Positions 22,726 to 35,173 of a stretch of DNA of 64,000 nucleotides are shown here, piece by piece (the stretch's first letter is position 1; each line of letters opens with the position of its first letter). A program made the position numbers and the translations under genes. The notes under the pieces were generated by a model. It was not told the origin of the DNA. It ran no database searches and saw only the letters and a program-made list of their open reading frames with translations. The DNA comes from Liriodendron chinense (Eukaryota; Streptophyta; Magnoliopsida; Magnoliales; Magnoliaceae), in NCBI GenBank assembly GCA_003013855.2, contig PVNU02003901.1:31867-95866 (forward strand), given 5' to 3'.

Positions 22726-23359
22726 TGATGTAGGGAGCGAACCCCATGATCAAGGGTGAGGATTGAAGACATTCTTGATGGAGAAGACCGAAAGAAGATT
22801 GAGAAAAACGACGGTCAACATCATATTTCGGCCGGCTGAACACCCTGGTCAATCGGCCAAACTAGGTCAGAAATCTGTAGGGGTTAGCCAAAATTCAGCA
22901 AATTTCGAATTCCTGATGATTTTCTAACGGATTCCTGACAGATCTGAGTCATCGTTCTTTTCGATTGATCGATAGGGCCTGGGCTATCAATCGCAAATTC
23001 TCCAGAAATCATAATTTGTTACTGGACAACTCTGAACACTTTTGGAAGTTACGATCAATCAACCACTCAGGTCGATTGATTGACGACCGACGCCGACTTG
23101 TGTAGTTTTGTGCTAATTTCTCTGTTTTGTTTCCTTTTTTACGAGGACTCTTTCTAATCTCATACTTAGGGTTTTTTAGCCTATTTAAACTTGTTTAATT
23201 TCATGGTTAGGAAATTATTCATCTTTTAATCAAATTCCTTGAGTTTTGCTCTATTTTGCTCGTGGATTCGATGAAAACTGGTAGACGATTCCTAGTAGCT
23301 CCATGTATTCAGAGTAGTTATCCCATGAGAGAAGCGATACTTGATCAATGCTTGCACCA
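22726..23359 (+). repeat. 3' LTR of the 19172 element
   Basis: Uninterrupted LTR, 634 bp. It aligns with 19172-19202 plus 20843-21474. Confidence 0.8.
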
Positions 23360-23364
23360 TAGGC

Positions 23365-23560
23365 TTGCGTGATCTTATGAAGATGTTAGATGGTAAATAA
23401 ACCTCATAGTGGACCCTAAGAATATTTCAATGGTAGCCATTCAATCCCCACTGCCTTTCTGTGGAGCTTGGGATACGCTTCATGTTTTGGGCTCATGACC
23501 TGGAATGATATAGAAAAATTGATGGATGGTATGGATATAATACACAAACCATGGTGGTGC
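23365..23560. mobile_element. Foldback MITE copy 8, right part
   Basis: Resumes with GTGATCTTATGAAGATGTTA and ends with ATACACAAACCATGGTGG. With 18859-19171 it rebuilds one family member. Confidence 0.65.
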
Positions 23561-23623
23561 TAGAGAAGTTCCACACGTTAAAGGACGCATAGGGAGAGAA
23601 AACCAGTGTGTTTTGTGAGCTGG

Positions 23624-24575
23624 GGAAGCGGATTGCGTACTGAGTAACTCCACACGCTAGCGTGCGGAGTAAACTCTATGGGGCCCACAGTGATTTACAT
23701 ATTCTATCCACTCCGTCCATCCATCTTAATGGAAAATTTTAGGTATGGTGCCAAAAAATGAAGCATATCAAAATCTAAAGTGGACCACACCACAAGAAAT
23801 GTGTGAACTGAATGTCTACCATTGAAAAATTCTCAGAGGACAGAAGTTTTGGATCAAATATTTCCCTTCATCCATATCCATGTGATCTTATGAACAGGTT
23901 GGATGACAAATAAACATTACTGTAGGGCCTGGGAAGGTTTCAACGGTGGAAATCATTATTCCCACTGTTTTCGTGGCATGGTCCACTTGAGATTTGGATA
24001 TGCTTAAATTTTGGGCTCAACTACTAAAACGAGCTGGAAAAACATATGGACGGAATAGATAAAGCACATACATTCTAGGTGGGCCCAACTGAGTTTACTC
24101 CGCATGATAAGAGCGTGCGGATCGTGCGGAGTAAACTCAGTTGGGCCCACCTAGAATGTATGTGCTTTATCTATTCCGTCCATATGTTTTTCCAGCTCAT
24201 TTTAGTGGTTGACCCCAAAATTTAAGCATATCCAAATCTCAAGTGGACCATGCCACGAGAAACCGTGGGAATAATGATCTCCACCGTTGAAACCTTCCCA
24301 GACCCTACTACAGTAATGTTTATTTGTCATCCAACCTGTTCATAAGATCACATGGATATGGATGAAGGGAAATATTTGATCCAAAACTTCTGTCCTCTGA
24401 GAATTTTTCAATGGTAGACATTCAGTTCACACATTTCTTGTGGTGTGGTCCACTTTAGATTTTGATATGCTTCATTTTTTGGCACTATACCTAAAATTTT
24501 CCGTTAATATGGATGGACGGAGTGGATAGAATACGTAACTCACTGTGGGCCCCACAGAGTACGCAATCCGCTTCC
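23624..24575. repeat. Near-perfect 0.95-kb palindrome made of two inverted foldback MITEs
   Basis: The left arm (23624-24104) and right arm (24125-24575) are almost exact reverse complements around a spacer of ~20 bp. Examples are GGAAGCGGATTGCGTACT at the left edge versus AGTACGCAATCCGCTTCC at the right, and CTAGGTGGGCCCAACTGAGT versus ACTCAGTTGGGCCCACCTAG at the centre. The left arm has one extra ~35-bp insertion (about 23641-23676, itself palindromic: CCGCACGCTAGCGTGCGG-like). Each arm is a GGGCCCAC-family element. I see only scattered mismatches along ~450 bp, so the inverted duplication is recent. Confidence 0.9.
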
Positions 24576-24647
24576 CAATCCGATTCCGTGAGCTGGTATC
24601 ACCCGCGATGACATGGACCAATGAGAAGCGAAGGCGCAGAGTTTCCC

Positions 24648-25085
24648 AGCACCCCAAACATGATGTATGTGTTTTATCCACACCGTCCATCCATTTTTTC
24701 AGATCTTTTCGGGACTTGAGCCCTAAAATGAGGCAGATCAAAATTTTAGGTGGACCATACAACAGGAAACAGTGGAGATTGAACGCTTACTGTTGAAAAC
24801 TTTTTGGGGCCACGTAAGTTTTGGATCAAGCTGATATTTGTGTTTTCCATTCATCCAGGTCAGAATGACCTTATCAACAGGTTGGATGGCACATAAACAT
24901 TACATTGGGCATTAGAAAGTTTTTAACGGTGGAGATACAATATCAACACTGTTTTCTTACGGTGTGGTCCACCTGAGATTTGGATTTTCCTCATTTTTGG
25001 GCTCATGATGCCCTAAAATGATCTTGGAAAAATGGATGGAAGGTGTGGGTAAAACGCATACATCATGGTGGGGCCCACATAACTT
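24648..25085. mobile_element. Foldback MITE, GGGCCCAC family, copy 11
   Basis: ACATGATGTATGTGTTTTAT with CACACCGTCCATCC on the left and ATACATCATGGTGGGGCCCA on the right; the inner pair is GGTGGACCATACAACAGG/GGTGTGGTCCACCTGAG. It ends about 240 bp upstream of the start codon at 25325. Confidence 0.68.
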
Positions 25086-25324
25086 TGACACCAGCTAGCT
25101 AGCTGGCTGGTGTTGGGGTTACTATAGCCAAACCGCCTCCCGTCCCACCACATAAAGATATTTTATTTATAGTGACCTACCAAGTGATCTCCATCCACAA
25201 GTCCTGAAGGGGATCATCACCTTTTGCCCCCAAGCAACTTTCATTTTGTCACACAAGCATATGTTGAGTGGGTTTTCAACATCCAAATATAGCATTCTCT
25301 CTCCAAAGACATCCATCTCTTCCA

Positions 25325-26044
25325 ATGGATCCAATCAAGCACCAGAAGCTTCATTCCCTTAGCCAGTTCAAGAGATCTCAGCCATTAATGAGGACCCTTC
25401 AAATCCTAGTGTTCATCTGTGTTTTCTCCTTGATCATTTTGTGGGATCCATCGTGGGTCCCCACCAATCTCGAATCCTTGAGTCTCTTACTCTCTACATC
25501 TATTTCCACTCTGTTGAGCTTGTACACCAATAGGATCATCATGTTCCTGGTTTTCAATATGATCATAGTCTTTGTCACTCAAGGGTTCGGTTTTATTGGC
25601 TTTGCACGGCCTGCTGCAGACGATATCTATGGCGAATACTTGGTGAGGGGTGGTGCTTGCCACCAATGGGGGGCCATCGTGCTGGAGAGGAATAGATCAG
25701 TCGAAGGTGAGGGAAGTATGGTCGAAGGCATGGAATCATCGGAGAATGTTGAAGAAGATCTACATGGTCCGCCTCATCAGCACCACAACGGCAACCATCA
25801 TATTCAACAGCAACAAAATCAACAACAGCAGCAACAACTGCTGCTACTACAACAACAATCGCAGCAGCAGCAGCAGCAGCAACTGCTACTACTACTACAG
25901 CAATCGCAACAGCAACAGCAACAACAACAAAGAGATGTGTCTTTGGTTATGGAGGCATCAGACAAGATGTTTGATGCTTTTATAAAGACAACGAGGGAAA
26001 GCATGAAAATAGAAGGAAGACGACAACTTTCCCTTAGCTATTAA
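25325..26044 (+). CDS. Polyglutamine-containing small membrane protein, DUF4408/DUF761-like
   Basis: A 239-residue protein from the ATG at 25325; an in-frame ATG at 25268 adds 19 residues, but the MDPIKHQKL start fits plant DUF4408-type proteins better. Residues 22-40, about 49-67 and 71-93 are hydrophobic and could span membranes; a basic N-terminus precedes them. Residues ~125-145 are acidic, and 148-160 are His-rich. Residues ~161-202 form a Gln tract broken twice by QLLLL. The last 30 residues (EASDKMFDAFIKTTRESM core) form a conserved charged helix shared with the tail at 1-203, and resemble the DUF761 C-terminal module. No introns are needed. Function is unknown; related plant proteins are poorly characterised. 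Two foldback elements and the 0.95-kb palindrome lie directly upstream. Confidence 0.75.
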   Translation: MDPIKHQKLHSLSQFKRSQPLMRTLQILVFICVFSLIILWDPSWVPTNLESLSLLLSTSISTLLSLYTNRIIMFLVFNMIIVFVTQGFGFIGFARPAADDIYGEYLVRGGACHQWGAIVLERNRSVEGEGSMVEGMESSENVEEDLHGPPHQHHNGNHHIQQQQNQQQQQQLLLLQQQSQQQQQQQLLLLLQQSQQQQQQQQRDVSLVMEASDKMFDAFIKTTRESMKIEGRRQLSLSY

Positions 26045-27068
26045 TGGGATTTTTTATTTTTAATTTTTCCCCCTATTTGCATGTGTTTTTCTAGCTATAT
26101 GCTTTTCCTCTGCTATTTCATTTGTAATATATTTGCATTACATTTAGCTTGTGGTAAAGTTTCAAGGCTTGTGATCACCATCTTTTCTGGTTAACTATTG
26201 TACTTGTATTTGTGGCCCATCATTCCACGATCCCAACCGTTGAAAAGATAAGGCCTACTTTGGATGGGAGACCACCTTGAAATCTCCCAGATTGAAAGAT
26301 TTCAAACCTTGTATGGATGAGCTAAAAATAAAAGGTTAAGAGAGAAAAAGAAAAACTGAAAAGGTTACTATCTTCCATTCTAGGATTTTTAATGGTCATC
26401 TCCAGGAAACGGTGGGACCATCAAATGAACGGTTTGTATCACATAACCATGGCAAACTAAATGTTTTTATACGAGCATGGAGAAGTGAAGAAAATCGACG
26501 GATATATATAGGAAAAATCAATTCAATCTAAACCGTCCTTATAGGGAAATTCTAGATGTATTTTGAGAAATATTAATTTTATTTGACTATGAAAATATTG
26601 GAATCTTGAACATTTATAGAACGCTTAGAAATGAAAATTATCCCATGGTCTTATTTCATAAAAACAGCGGTGCACGAATCAGAGGTGGGCCATACCTCCC
26701 TCAACTTAGTGTATGGTATGACTATGATAGAAGTGCTTGCATTGGACACATGGGAAAATCCAGTCATCGATCTAAACCGTCCATCACTACACCACAATTA
26801 GCAGGCCACCGTATACAAATCATGCCTAATTGGATGATCCCAACCCTTTGGTCTTTTTTTACTTATAGCCACCCATTTAATTACAAGCCATATATAGATT
26901 GTATGGTTATCATCGTCCAACGAAATTGTTTCTTTAGAACGGAAAGAAATCCAAAGTGTGACCCATTGAGTAGATGTATCAAGTTGACGATTCAACTAAT
27001 TTTATCTGTTTGATCTTGACCATTCATTTTTTAGCATTAGGATCGTCCAATTAGTGTGATTCTTTCCG
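26045..27068. other. 3' flank of the gene; 26045-26600 duplicated at 204-700
   Basis: Contains the probable 3' UTR and the block shared with the left paralogue (GTACTTGTATTTGTGGCCCA near 26200, CTTGAAATCTCCCAG near 26277). The rest, including a 135-codon plus frame at 26606, has no recognisable homology; I do not call it a gene. Confidence 0.55.
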
Positions 27069-27322
27069 ACGCGGATTTCCTGCGAAAGCCTTTCGCAGGC
27101 ATCTCTTGAGCTCGGAATCTAGGTGGGGCCCACCGTGATGTTTGTGAGAAATCGTTACGTTTTCTACCCACTTGAGTCTTGGATCCTGTTCATTTTTTGT
27201 CTCAAGGCCTAAAATGATCTCACAAAAAGGTTGGACAGCGTGTATTTCTCACAAACATCACAGTGGGCCCCACCTACATTCCGAGCACAGGAGATGCCTG
27301 CGAAAGGCTTTTGCAGGCAATC
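27069..27322. mobile_element. Foldback MITE, CCTGCGAAA sub-family, copy 12
   Basis: The ends are CCTGCGAAAGCCTTTCGCAGG-type inverted pairs: GGATTTCCTGCGAAAGCC at the left and GGCTTTTGCAGGCAATCC at the right. The inner inverted pair is GGTGGGGCCCACCGTGATG and CATCACAGTGGGCCCCACC. At ~250 bp it is the shortest and cleanest member. Confidence 0.75.
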
Positions 27323-28209
27323 CCTAGTGACTTTTCAAGAGTTTTCTGGGACTATTGGACGGTTTGGATTGAAAGATGGACTGTCCCACATGGCCCAATG
27401 CATACATGTTTTGGCAGGCACTGATTGAATGGATAAGAATGGAGATATATTCACGTGCAAAGTTGCATGGAAATAAAATGCCAAAGGCGTGGAAAATCCT
27501 ATCCATGCAATAGGTGGGACGCATCATATAGATCGCATGGAATCAAAATCACGATGGTGGGAAAGAAATTTCAATATGGAAATTATCAAGAGTTGGTAGG
27601 ATGTCAACCGACTCTCACTAGTGGACAGGTCCCTTTCTCACCTACTTGACGTAAGAATTACTTTGGTTAAAAGAAGATGGAGAAGAAGAAAATTGAACTA
27701 GAAAAGTATGAAAATGCTTGGGTTTGATACTCTTGCAGAGTGTGATGAATGATACTCAGGCACTTAGAAATTACTTAGAATAAAAGTTCAATACGTAGAA
27801 TAAATTTAATTAGACACAACCCATTCAAATTACGCAAAGAAGCTCGGATGTTTTATGAACCACCGATTAGGCTTATTTGGTTATCGAACTCTCATATTAG
27901 TTGGCAATTATTGGACGGTTAAAAATGAAAAAATATATCTTATGATCTTATTTCAACGAACAAGTAGGGGTTAAGATGTCTCTATACGTTTTTTTTTTTT
28001 TTTTTTTTTTTCTTAACCAGCGAGAGTAGACTACACAACTAATTTTGGCTATATTTTAGTTAACATGCCAGGTGTGCCATCTTTTAAGTGCCTGCGTCTG
28101 AATGATGTATGCAGCCAGAGTATTAAATAACTCTCCCTTTGTATATACTCAGAGTGTGTACGCACCAAGCTCATACCGTCCATGGACAGTAGACGAGAAT
28201 AGAGATTCC
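27323..28209. other. Duplicated gene-flank block (27420-27990) and spacer
   Basis: 27490-27560 matches 2480-2510 plus 2700-2735 with the hAT element absent; 27690-27990 matches 5580-5870. A T run lies at about 27989-28011. No gene seen. Confidence 0.6.
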
Positions 28210-28871
28210 TGTTAGAGTCGACTCAAATATGTGCAATGGAGGTCATCGACCGGTCGTGGATAGTGATCGACTGGCCAAAATTTTGGAGAACAAAACAGCA
28301 AGTTCATTGGACCTTTTTGGACAATTTCTGGGCATTATTGACCAGTCGGCAGGGGTCCTCGATCGATCGACGACGGTGTGCTCTGACCGGTCGATAGGTT
28401 TCCTTGTTGGAGTTGGTTTCTTGCGCGATTTTGCACAAGGAGTTTTTAATCTCAATTTTCTCTTATATAAGGTGATGTAATGCAGGAATAGGTTTGCTGC
28501 CAATGGGCCAAGGTTTCCTAGAGGGATTGAGAGAGTTCTAGGCAAGAGAAAGAGCTAGGGGGAAGCTTGGAGTTCTCTGGGATGAGGGAAAGGGTTGGGT
28601 TTGTGCTTCTCATGTGAAAATTAGCTTTGTTAGCTTGTGATTTCTCTTGTGGACTGTAATCTGGGGAATGATTCTTCTGTAATCTCTTGTAACCTTTGAT
28701 TCATAGTGGATTGGTATTGCTTTGTGCCGTTGTTTTTTACCCGTGAAGGATTTTTCCACATTAAATTCGGATTGCCTCTTGTGTGTGTTGATTTGCTTGG
28801 TATGTGATTGCCATTGTGGTTTGTTCCTTGTTGCTTTGATTGCTTTCGCTTCGAGGCTCCTAACCCCAACA
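28210..28871 (+). mobile_element. Ty1/copia-type solo LTR, family A relative
   Basis: Starts TGTTAGAGTCGACTC, ends CCTAACCCCAACA, and is flanked by ATTCC on both sides (28205-28209 and 28872-28876). It has a TATATAAGG box near 28463 and a leader with TTTTTACCCGTGAAGGA, TTTTTCCACATTAAATTCGG and an end (GCTTCGAGGCTCC) shared with the LTR at 9819. ACCGGTCG motifs (28248-28256, 28385-28393) lie upstream of the TATA box. Confidence 0.88.
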
Positions 28872-28876
28872 ATTCC

Positions 28877-29084
28877 CAGTTGAAACAGTATTTGATAATC
28901 CAATTTAGGCATGTGCTTTGTGATTCTGATCCTCCTTCATGGAAGTTGGAAGATGGGTGGACACTGATTCCGCAATGGACACCGTGTGTACTGAGGTCGG
29001 GTCCAACAGGAAGACACCAAGGCGTTTCAACAGAAGGTCTCTCAAGTAGGTTCCAATGTCTTGCCTGCTAGCCCAACTGAAAGA
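28877..29084. other. Short spacer
   Basis: Only a short likeness to 1290-1320 (GTACTGAGG.CGGGTCCAAC) was noticed. Confidence 0.35.
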
Positions 29085-29215
29085 TCCCCGAGTGTTTCAA
29101 CAGCACGTGTCATGTTCAAGTGCTAAGGACACACACTAACCCTACCAATGGGTGGGTGCATTGTGTGAGTAACTGAGTGGGTGCGTTGCATGACTAACAA
29201 AAAAAATAATAATAA
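29085..29215 (+). mobile_element. tRNA-derived SINE copy
   Basis: ATGTTCAAGTGCTAAGGACA (degraded B box), GGGTGGGTGCATTGTGTGAG, GCATGACTAAC and an A/T-rich tail at 29198-29215 match the minus-strand SINE at 18532-18655. Confidence 0.5.
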
Positions 29216-29245
29216 CATGATGAAAATGCGAGTGGATTTTATTGG

Positions 29246-32200
29246 GTCCCTAACAAACAAACACAATGAAATGTAATATAATATAATTTGATCATGGGAT
29301 TCATTTCAAGAATCATTATTTGCAATAATATTAAATTTCTACAGCATAAAATATGTATATATAAATAGTAGAGATCATACCTGCACGTAATGTACACGAA
29401 GAAGATGTTCGTGATGCCTATTTGTCGATTGTCATCTCTTAAACCAAAAAGTTTCTCCCTAATCTATCTCAATACCGGAGAATCAAAATAGCTCAACATT
29501 TATCCTCTGATAGGAGCCGATGAAAAAGTATACCATCCACAAAATGGACCATACGTGAGGATAATAGAAGATGATGGAGTGAATCTTCAAGGTCTCTCGG
29601 AGCATACTTTCTCTCTTTTTTCTCATATTCACATGTCTCATGGGGCGAAAACGTCCAGGGCTAGCTCTCTTTTCTCCTTTGGAATAGATCATATAAATAA
29701 GGAGGGATTAGGGTTTTAAGAATACATCTAGTATTGTGCTTTGCCACCCTATGAACTTCAGTATAACCTATTGTGAAAGAAGCCTGTCAATCCACATTAT
29801 TCATGCATATACTATGATTCAATCTCTCTACTGCAACGATATATTCACTAATGATTATATCTAATGCCTATCAAAAGTGGACCATCAGATATGGGCCATT
29901 GAATTATCATCAAGTACGATCAAAGTAGTTTTAACGATTAAAATAAAACTTCAACGGTTAAAAATATTTGAAAACTTATTTAAAACATTTAGAGTGTCGG
30001 GCCTAGCAGAAAAATCATTTGATGAGTGTGACGCTCCAAATTTCAGGGGTTGAGTACAACCTCGATCCCTGAGATTCCCCGATTTCACTAATTTTTTGCG
30101 GAAGCGTGATTTCTTGTTTAAGATTCATAAGGCATCAAATCACAAATTTAGAATCAATTTAAACAGTAAAGTAAAGACAAAAATTAAATTTAAACCTGAC
30201 CAATATAAAAAGTGGAAGTAGGACCACTCTTCGTAAAGTCATCGAACTCATCCTGTAAAGCATCCTCCTCTGAGATACCTGCATTTATCATAATAGAGCC
30301 TGGTGGTGTTTTGAAACACCGTCCTAGGAGTGGGAGTGAGTGATCAACTCAGTGAGAATTATAATTCAAAGTTTAACATGTTATCAAACAAATAGGGTTA
30401 GGCATGGTTCCAAACAAAACATCGAAGTTCCTAATCTAGTTCATTAATGCATGAATGGCAATATGAGGAACACAGAGTGGCATTGTCGCCACATCAAGCA
30501 ACTAAGCACTCACAGAACCTCCAAATGCAAATGGGTTGGATCATCCTTTGGCATCTTGGCCTTTAACAGTCAGACAGTTGCCCAGGGGATCCATGATGTG
30601 TATGCATGATTTGTTTGGGGTTTATTAAGTCATTTTTCATTCAGCATATTGGTGAAGCCGAAATAACATTGTCCAATCATTGATCCTGAACGGGACTATC
30701 TAGCTTCTAACTGTGCAATGCGAATCATCGATAGTAACCCACGCTTCCTTGTCACTTCCACATACCAAAATACAGTTCCCAACATCCTGTTATAACAAGG
30801 GCTAACCAACCTTCTCGGGAATACTGATAGGGTTCTCTGTCCCATCAATTGCTCCAAGGACACTACGGGGAGGTGCCTCACCCCAGCGTAAGCCGACGAC
30901 TCGAACACGGTGTCCCATACCACCATACCCGGCCCAAGAGATTTATCAGAATCGCCTTGCACTTATAATTATTAATGGACCTGACACTTTCTTAGGATTC
31001 GGTATTCCGTATTCAGGGGACTGTATTGCCATAATTATCAAACACTCTTTCTACCATGCATTGACAAATTCAATTAATTCCAGGGGCGTTCATTTGGACG
31101 GGTATGGGCACAGGCCACCCGCGTAGTACAGCTACTACCGACCATCTGCGTCTCTCTCAGACCAACCGAATATGTCTCAGGTAGCCAACACATTTGGGCC
31201 ATCTGCTTCAGAACATTTGGGATAGTATTCTATTTCACAAAGCTTAATTTATTTTGCAGCATACTTATAACTTAGGAAAAATCCTAACTCGACGCCATGC
31301 ATGATAATTCTAACTTATCTACATACAAGTAATTCTATATTCGATCCACATATAATACATATCATTCCAGCAGTTTTATCTCACATAAGCATTTCATTAA
31401 ACACATTTGCTGCAGAAAGTTAAGATATCATATGTATTGCAAAAATGTGGAAATAAAACAATTAATAAAAATAATCATACCCTAATGACTCAATCAATCC
31501 TAAATACATATAAGGTTGATAAAAGAAAACCTAGATGTATAATTCTGCACCTTATGGTTTTGAGTTCCCCAATCATTCAATTGTCTAGGGGTAGGGTTTG
31601 ACGAAAATCGACTAAGCTTACATGAAAAAAGACATTAGGGTGAGATCCCTTTTGCTCAACCTTAGAATACATCGGAAAGAGAGGTAAAATCTGTGTCTTA
31701 CCTCCAATTTCAACGGAGTGGACACACACCGACACATGAAGCAAAGGTGGAAGATCAGGCGAGAGATGCAACCACAAGCACCATAACACAATCCACCACA
31801 CTCCTCTCTTCTCCACCTTTCTTCACTCTCTCTGTCTTTCTCTCTCTCTCTTTCTCTCTCTCAACTTCTCTCTCAATCTCAATGTCTTGAGAAAAGGATT
31901 GGGAAAAATGCCCCAATCCAACTCTATTTATAGGCCCACATTCACTCAATTGGCCCTGGTGGTTAATTTGTTACACAAATGGCCCTAGGAAGTGTTAGTT
32001 TCCTCAGTAGAGGTCTACCGAAACCCACACAGGCCCATCCAAACCATAGGATAGTTATGACGTGAGAAGATCTATTTAAGGCTACAATCATTTGCAATTC
32101 GGATGCGGCGATCAATGGATAAGGCGCAATGTCTATTCAACGGTCACCGATCATCGATCGGGCCACGATTATATAGATGTATGCTGGAAAATATTTGGGA

Positions 32201-33418
32201 CTAGGGTCCTAAGTTTTGTAGAAATGTGACGGCTTAAAAGCCACGACTTTGCGTAAGATTGAATGACAGAATTCAATTAAGTTCCTAACATATTATAAAG
32301 GTATTCACACATCTCATGCACTTGCTTTGTGAGCCCAAGTTGAATAATTCGAGATGCGATTTGGTCTCGATGTCCCGCGATGGACGTCAAGCCCACTAAG
32401 ATGGACAATTTTCCTTAGTTTTGAATTTGATGGCCCACTAATGAGTGGTTTAGAGCTTATTCGGTGATTTCAGCTATTTTCGAAATAAAGTAAAAGGCGA
32501 GATTTCTTATGTTTGACACGTAGGGTCGATCTAGCACTAAAGATCAACAAGTTGTAAAATATGATAATTTTAGTGAAGAATTTTTTGAGAATTCTCAAAA
32601 TTCAAATTGACGAAAATCTGGGATGTTACAATGAGTCCCTAATCTATCTAAATCAAAGTCATAAATATATTCCTAAGCAAACCACTAAATCCCTTATTAG
32701 CCCATGCAAGAATCAACAACTCTAAATGGAAGTACCCAACTACATTCACCTTATTGACCCCTGCATGGACCGGTAGGAAAAGTCAGAGCCGAGTAGTCAA
32801 GTTCGTGAGTTCGTGACCCTTACACGTACTCAAGTGTAAGGATCAAACCATCCTTTATGTATCATCAAGTCCTGATCTCAGAATCACTATTTAAGCTAAT
32901 GGGCCTCCAGATTGTTAACTTGATCTCGATCCACCAATGTGAGTGACAAAAGGTCCGTACCTGGATCATTTGTTCATGGCACACTCACACTCTTGTGCAG
33001 AGTAAGGACAAGGCACAAAATGATACCAAGTCAGCTCCGCATGGTAGAGACTATTCATCGTGACTCAAGTCACTCCCCTCAACAAGATAACCATGTATCT
33101 CATGAACTGATGTTCACAAGTGTGTCCCATACACCTTTGACTGTCATGGGCTAACAAGGTACTGAGATGCATGAACCACAACTCTCCCATGTTAATGATC
33201 GTCGAATCCAATCTTAAGTTTCAAAGGACTACCAAAAGAATCATTCATCAACAAATCTAATGAATATAAGATAAGAGCAACACTAAATATGCTTAAGGCA
33301 TATCACATGTCCAATCTACAACCCATGGTCACCTTAATCCATGACTAGATCCATTAAATCACATTCACGTAGTTAGTGGATTAGGGTGCCCTAGGTTGTC
33401 TAGAACACTGATTCTAAC
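29246..33418 (-). mobile_element. Probable LTR of an unidentified element, host of the Tekay solo LTR
   Basis: Minus-strand start TGTTAGAATCAGTGTTC at 33418 looks like an LTR terminus. Sequence continues through 32636 and, beyond the inserted Tekay LTR, from 30026 to about 29246. ATTGG occurs after the right end (33419-33423) and at 29241-29245, a possible target duplication, but the left terminus is not TG/CA. A second copy is at 57287-57506 plus 60101-60895. Non-coding. Confidence 0.45.
30027..32630 (-). mobile_element. Tekay/Del-type chromovirus solo LTR, copy 1
   Basis: On the minus strand it starts TGTAACATCCCAGATTTTCG and ends GGAGCGTCACA, 2.6 kb, with the perfect target duplication ATGAG (30022-30026 and 32631-32635). 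The TGTAAC-CCC type start is usual for Tekay/Del LTRs. A minus-strand TATAAATA box is at 31925-31932, and pyrimidine repeats lie near 31825-31880. Frames inside (for example at 30696) are LTR sequence, not genes. Confidence 0.85.
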
Positions 33419-33423
33419 AATTG

Positions 33424-35128
33424 GAGTCTAATTTGGAGTTTACCTTGGATGCACATTTTTCGGTCTACCCGGGAGTCTAACTTGGATGCACATTTTCTGG
33501 TCTACCCCCTTAAAATAATTTTATCCTCGAGATTCGAGAATATACGTTAAAATCATCAATGTCGCACTAAGTGATTAGCCTCAAAATTTAGCTAAGAGGT
33601 TGCGTGAACTGTTTTCACATTCGGGCTAATATAGAGAAACAATTGTAGTAGGTCTGAATCCGATACTTCGATCCTCTACCTGAACAGGACGGAGAACTCA
33701 TTGTATCCCTTCCTAATCCTAATAGATCCGGGTTTTTTGCTCAGACAAAGCAGTGAGTCTATTGGTAGTTGCTCAGGATTGAGAATTAGGTCAAACCGTA
33801 AATTCTTCGCAGGTATATGGTTCCATAAATTCTTAGTCCAATCATTCTAGACGCATGGGGAAATATCATATATTATTAGAAGTTCGAGTTTCAAATATCT
33901 AAGATGGTCCTTTAGGTTAAATTTGAAGAGTATTTTCGTTTGAGTCTTATATACCTCACGATACGTACTTATTTTCCCACTTTATCTAAGGTTAGTCTCT
34001 AAGTTCACATTATTTTTCTAAAAGCTTCCAAGGGATCGTAAGTTTGTGACTCTAATTCATAATTAACTTTATCCTAAAGAAGAGAGCATTTGTTCTTAAT
34101 CTAACGTAGGGAAGGGTGTGATGAGGAAGATCATTGTCTACCTCAGGTGTGCAAAACCTTGAATCCACAAGGCCACTCTTGAATTTACAGGAAAGAAAAG
34201 AAAATTTGAAATATTTTTATTGATATTTTCCCCTAGAAGGACTTACAATAATATGACACAAACCCTATTAAGAGTTATAATTTGACTAAATTGAAACTTA
34301 CTTGAAATAGAAAAATATACTACAATAATAATTAATTTAGTTACACAGGATGATTCCTGACATTATAAGAAGAAAATCCTAAGAAGACACCATATACTAA
34401 ATCTCTAAGATGAAAAAGATACGCCCAAACCATCGGCAACTCGTAATTACAGAATTTTCTTAGTTTCAATTGGTCTATTTCACATTTTGATTTTGACATT
34501 TTTAGCCACTTAATTATTTTTAATATTTTTATGGTTATTTATAATTAAGTTTAATATTTTCCCACAAAATTTCACCCTATTTAAAGTTGAATAAAAATTA
34601 TTAAAATTTTTGAAGTACTAGCTCCTTGAAATCGATAATTTTCAAATCGTCCTAAATTTAGCCTTCTTTTAATATTTGTTTAATTTTTTATATATTTTTA
34701 TATAAAATTAGACTCTTCAATATTTAATCTGGCTTTTGAATCACCTCAATCGGAGTTATAACAAATGAGGTATGAATGTTTGAAGTTACCTAAAATGTAG
34801 GGCTGAAAATTTTTAAAATTTAGGATTTTTAAAAAAATAGCCCCAAATACATCCGGTCAACCGATTACGGACCTGGTCGACCATCTTTCCATCCGGTCAG
34901 CCAGATATGGCCCCAGTCGACTGGTTATTGCTGTCCAGTGACCCCATTTTCATCCGGTCAACTTGTTGTTACTGTTTAGTGACACTTTCTTTTTTCAGTT
35001 TTTTTTTTCATACTCTCAACACTTAATGAAATTGTATTATTATTTTTTTCAAACCCTCATCACTAATGAATTTTTTTTAAAATACTCAACACTTATGAAA
35101 TTTATTATTATTATTAATTATTATTGTT

Positions 35129-35173
<45 letters not shown>

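Larger units (their letters stand above)
19172..23359 (+). mobile_element. Decayed LTR retrotransposon with Met-type primer site
   Basis: 5' LTR TGATGTAAGGAGAGAACCCC (19172-19202, then 20843-21474). Primer site TGGTATTAGAGC at 21478-21489. Purine tract AGTGGAGGGG before the 3' LTR (22726-23359, TGATGTAGGGAGCGAACCCC). It is inserted in foldback MITE copy 8, whose halves flank it; the target duplication is not clean (CAAGC versus TAGGC). The internal part is ~1.25 kb, with a gag remnant and one open frame but no pol. Each LTR carries GGTCGACCGG-type motifs and a TAGATAAATAGGG box (near 21050). Confidence 0.8.

Noticed and set aside
26606..27013. 135-codon plus frame downstream of the gene
   Set aside because: No domain, no hydrophobic or charge pattern typical of a protein, and it lies in the intergenic flank.
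30696..30962. 88-codon minus frame in the Tekay LTR
   Set aside because: Lies wholly inside a solo LTR and is not kept open in the second copy.
29241..33423. ATTGG at both ends as a firm target duplication
   Set aside because: The left terminus is not TG/CA-like and a 5-base match is weak, so it was kept only as a possibility.
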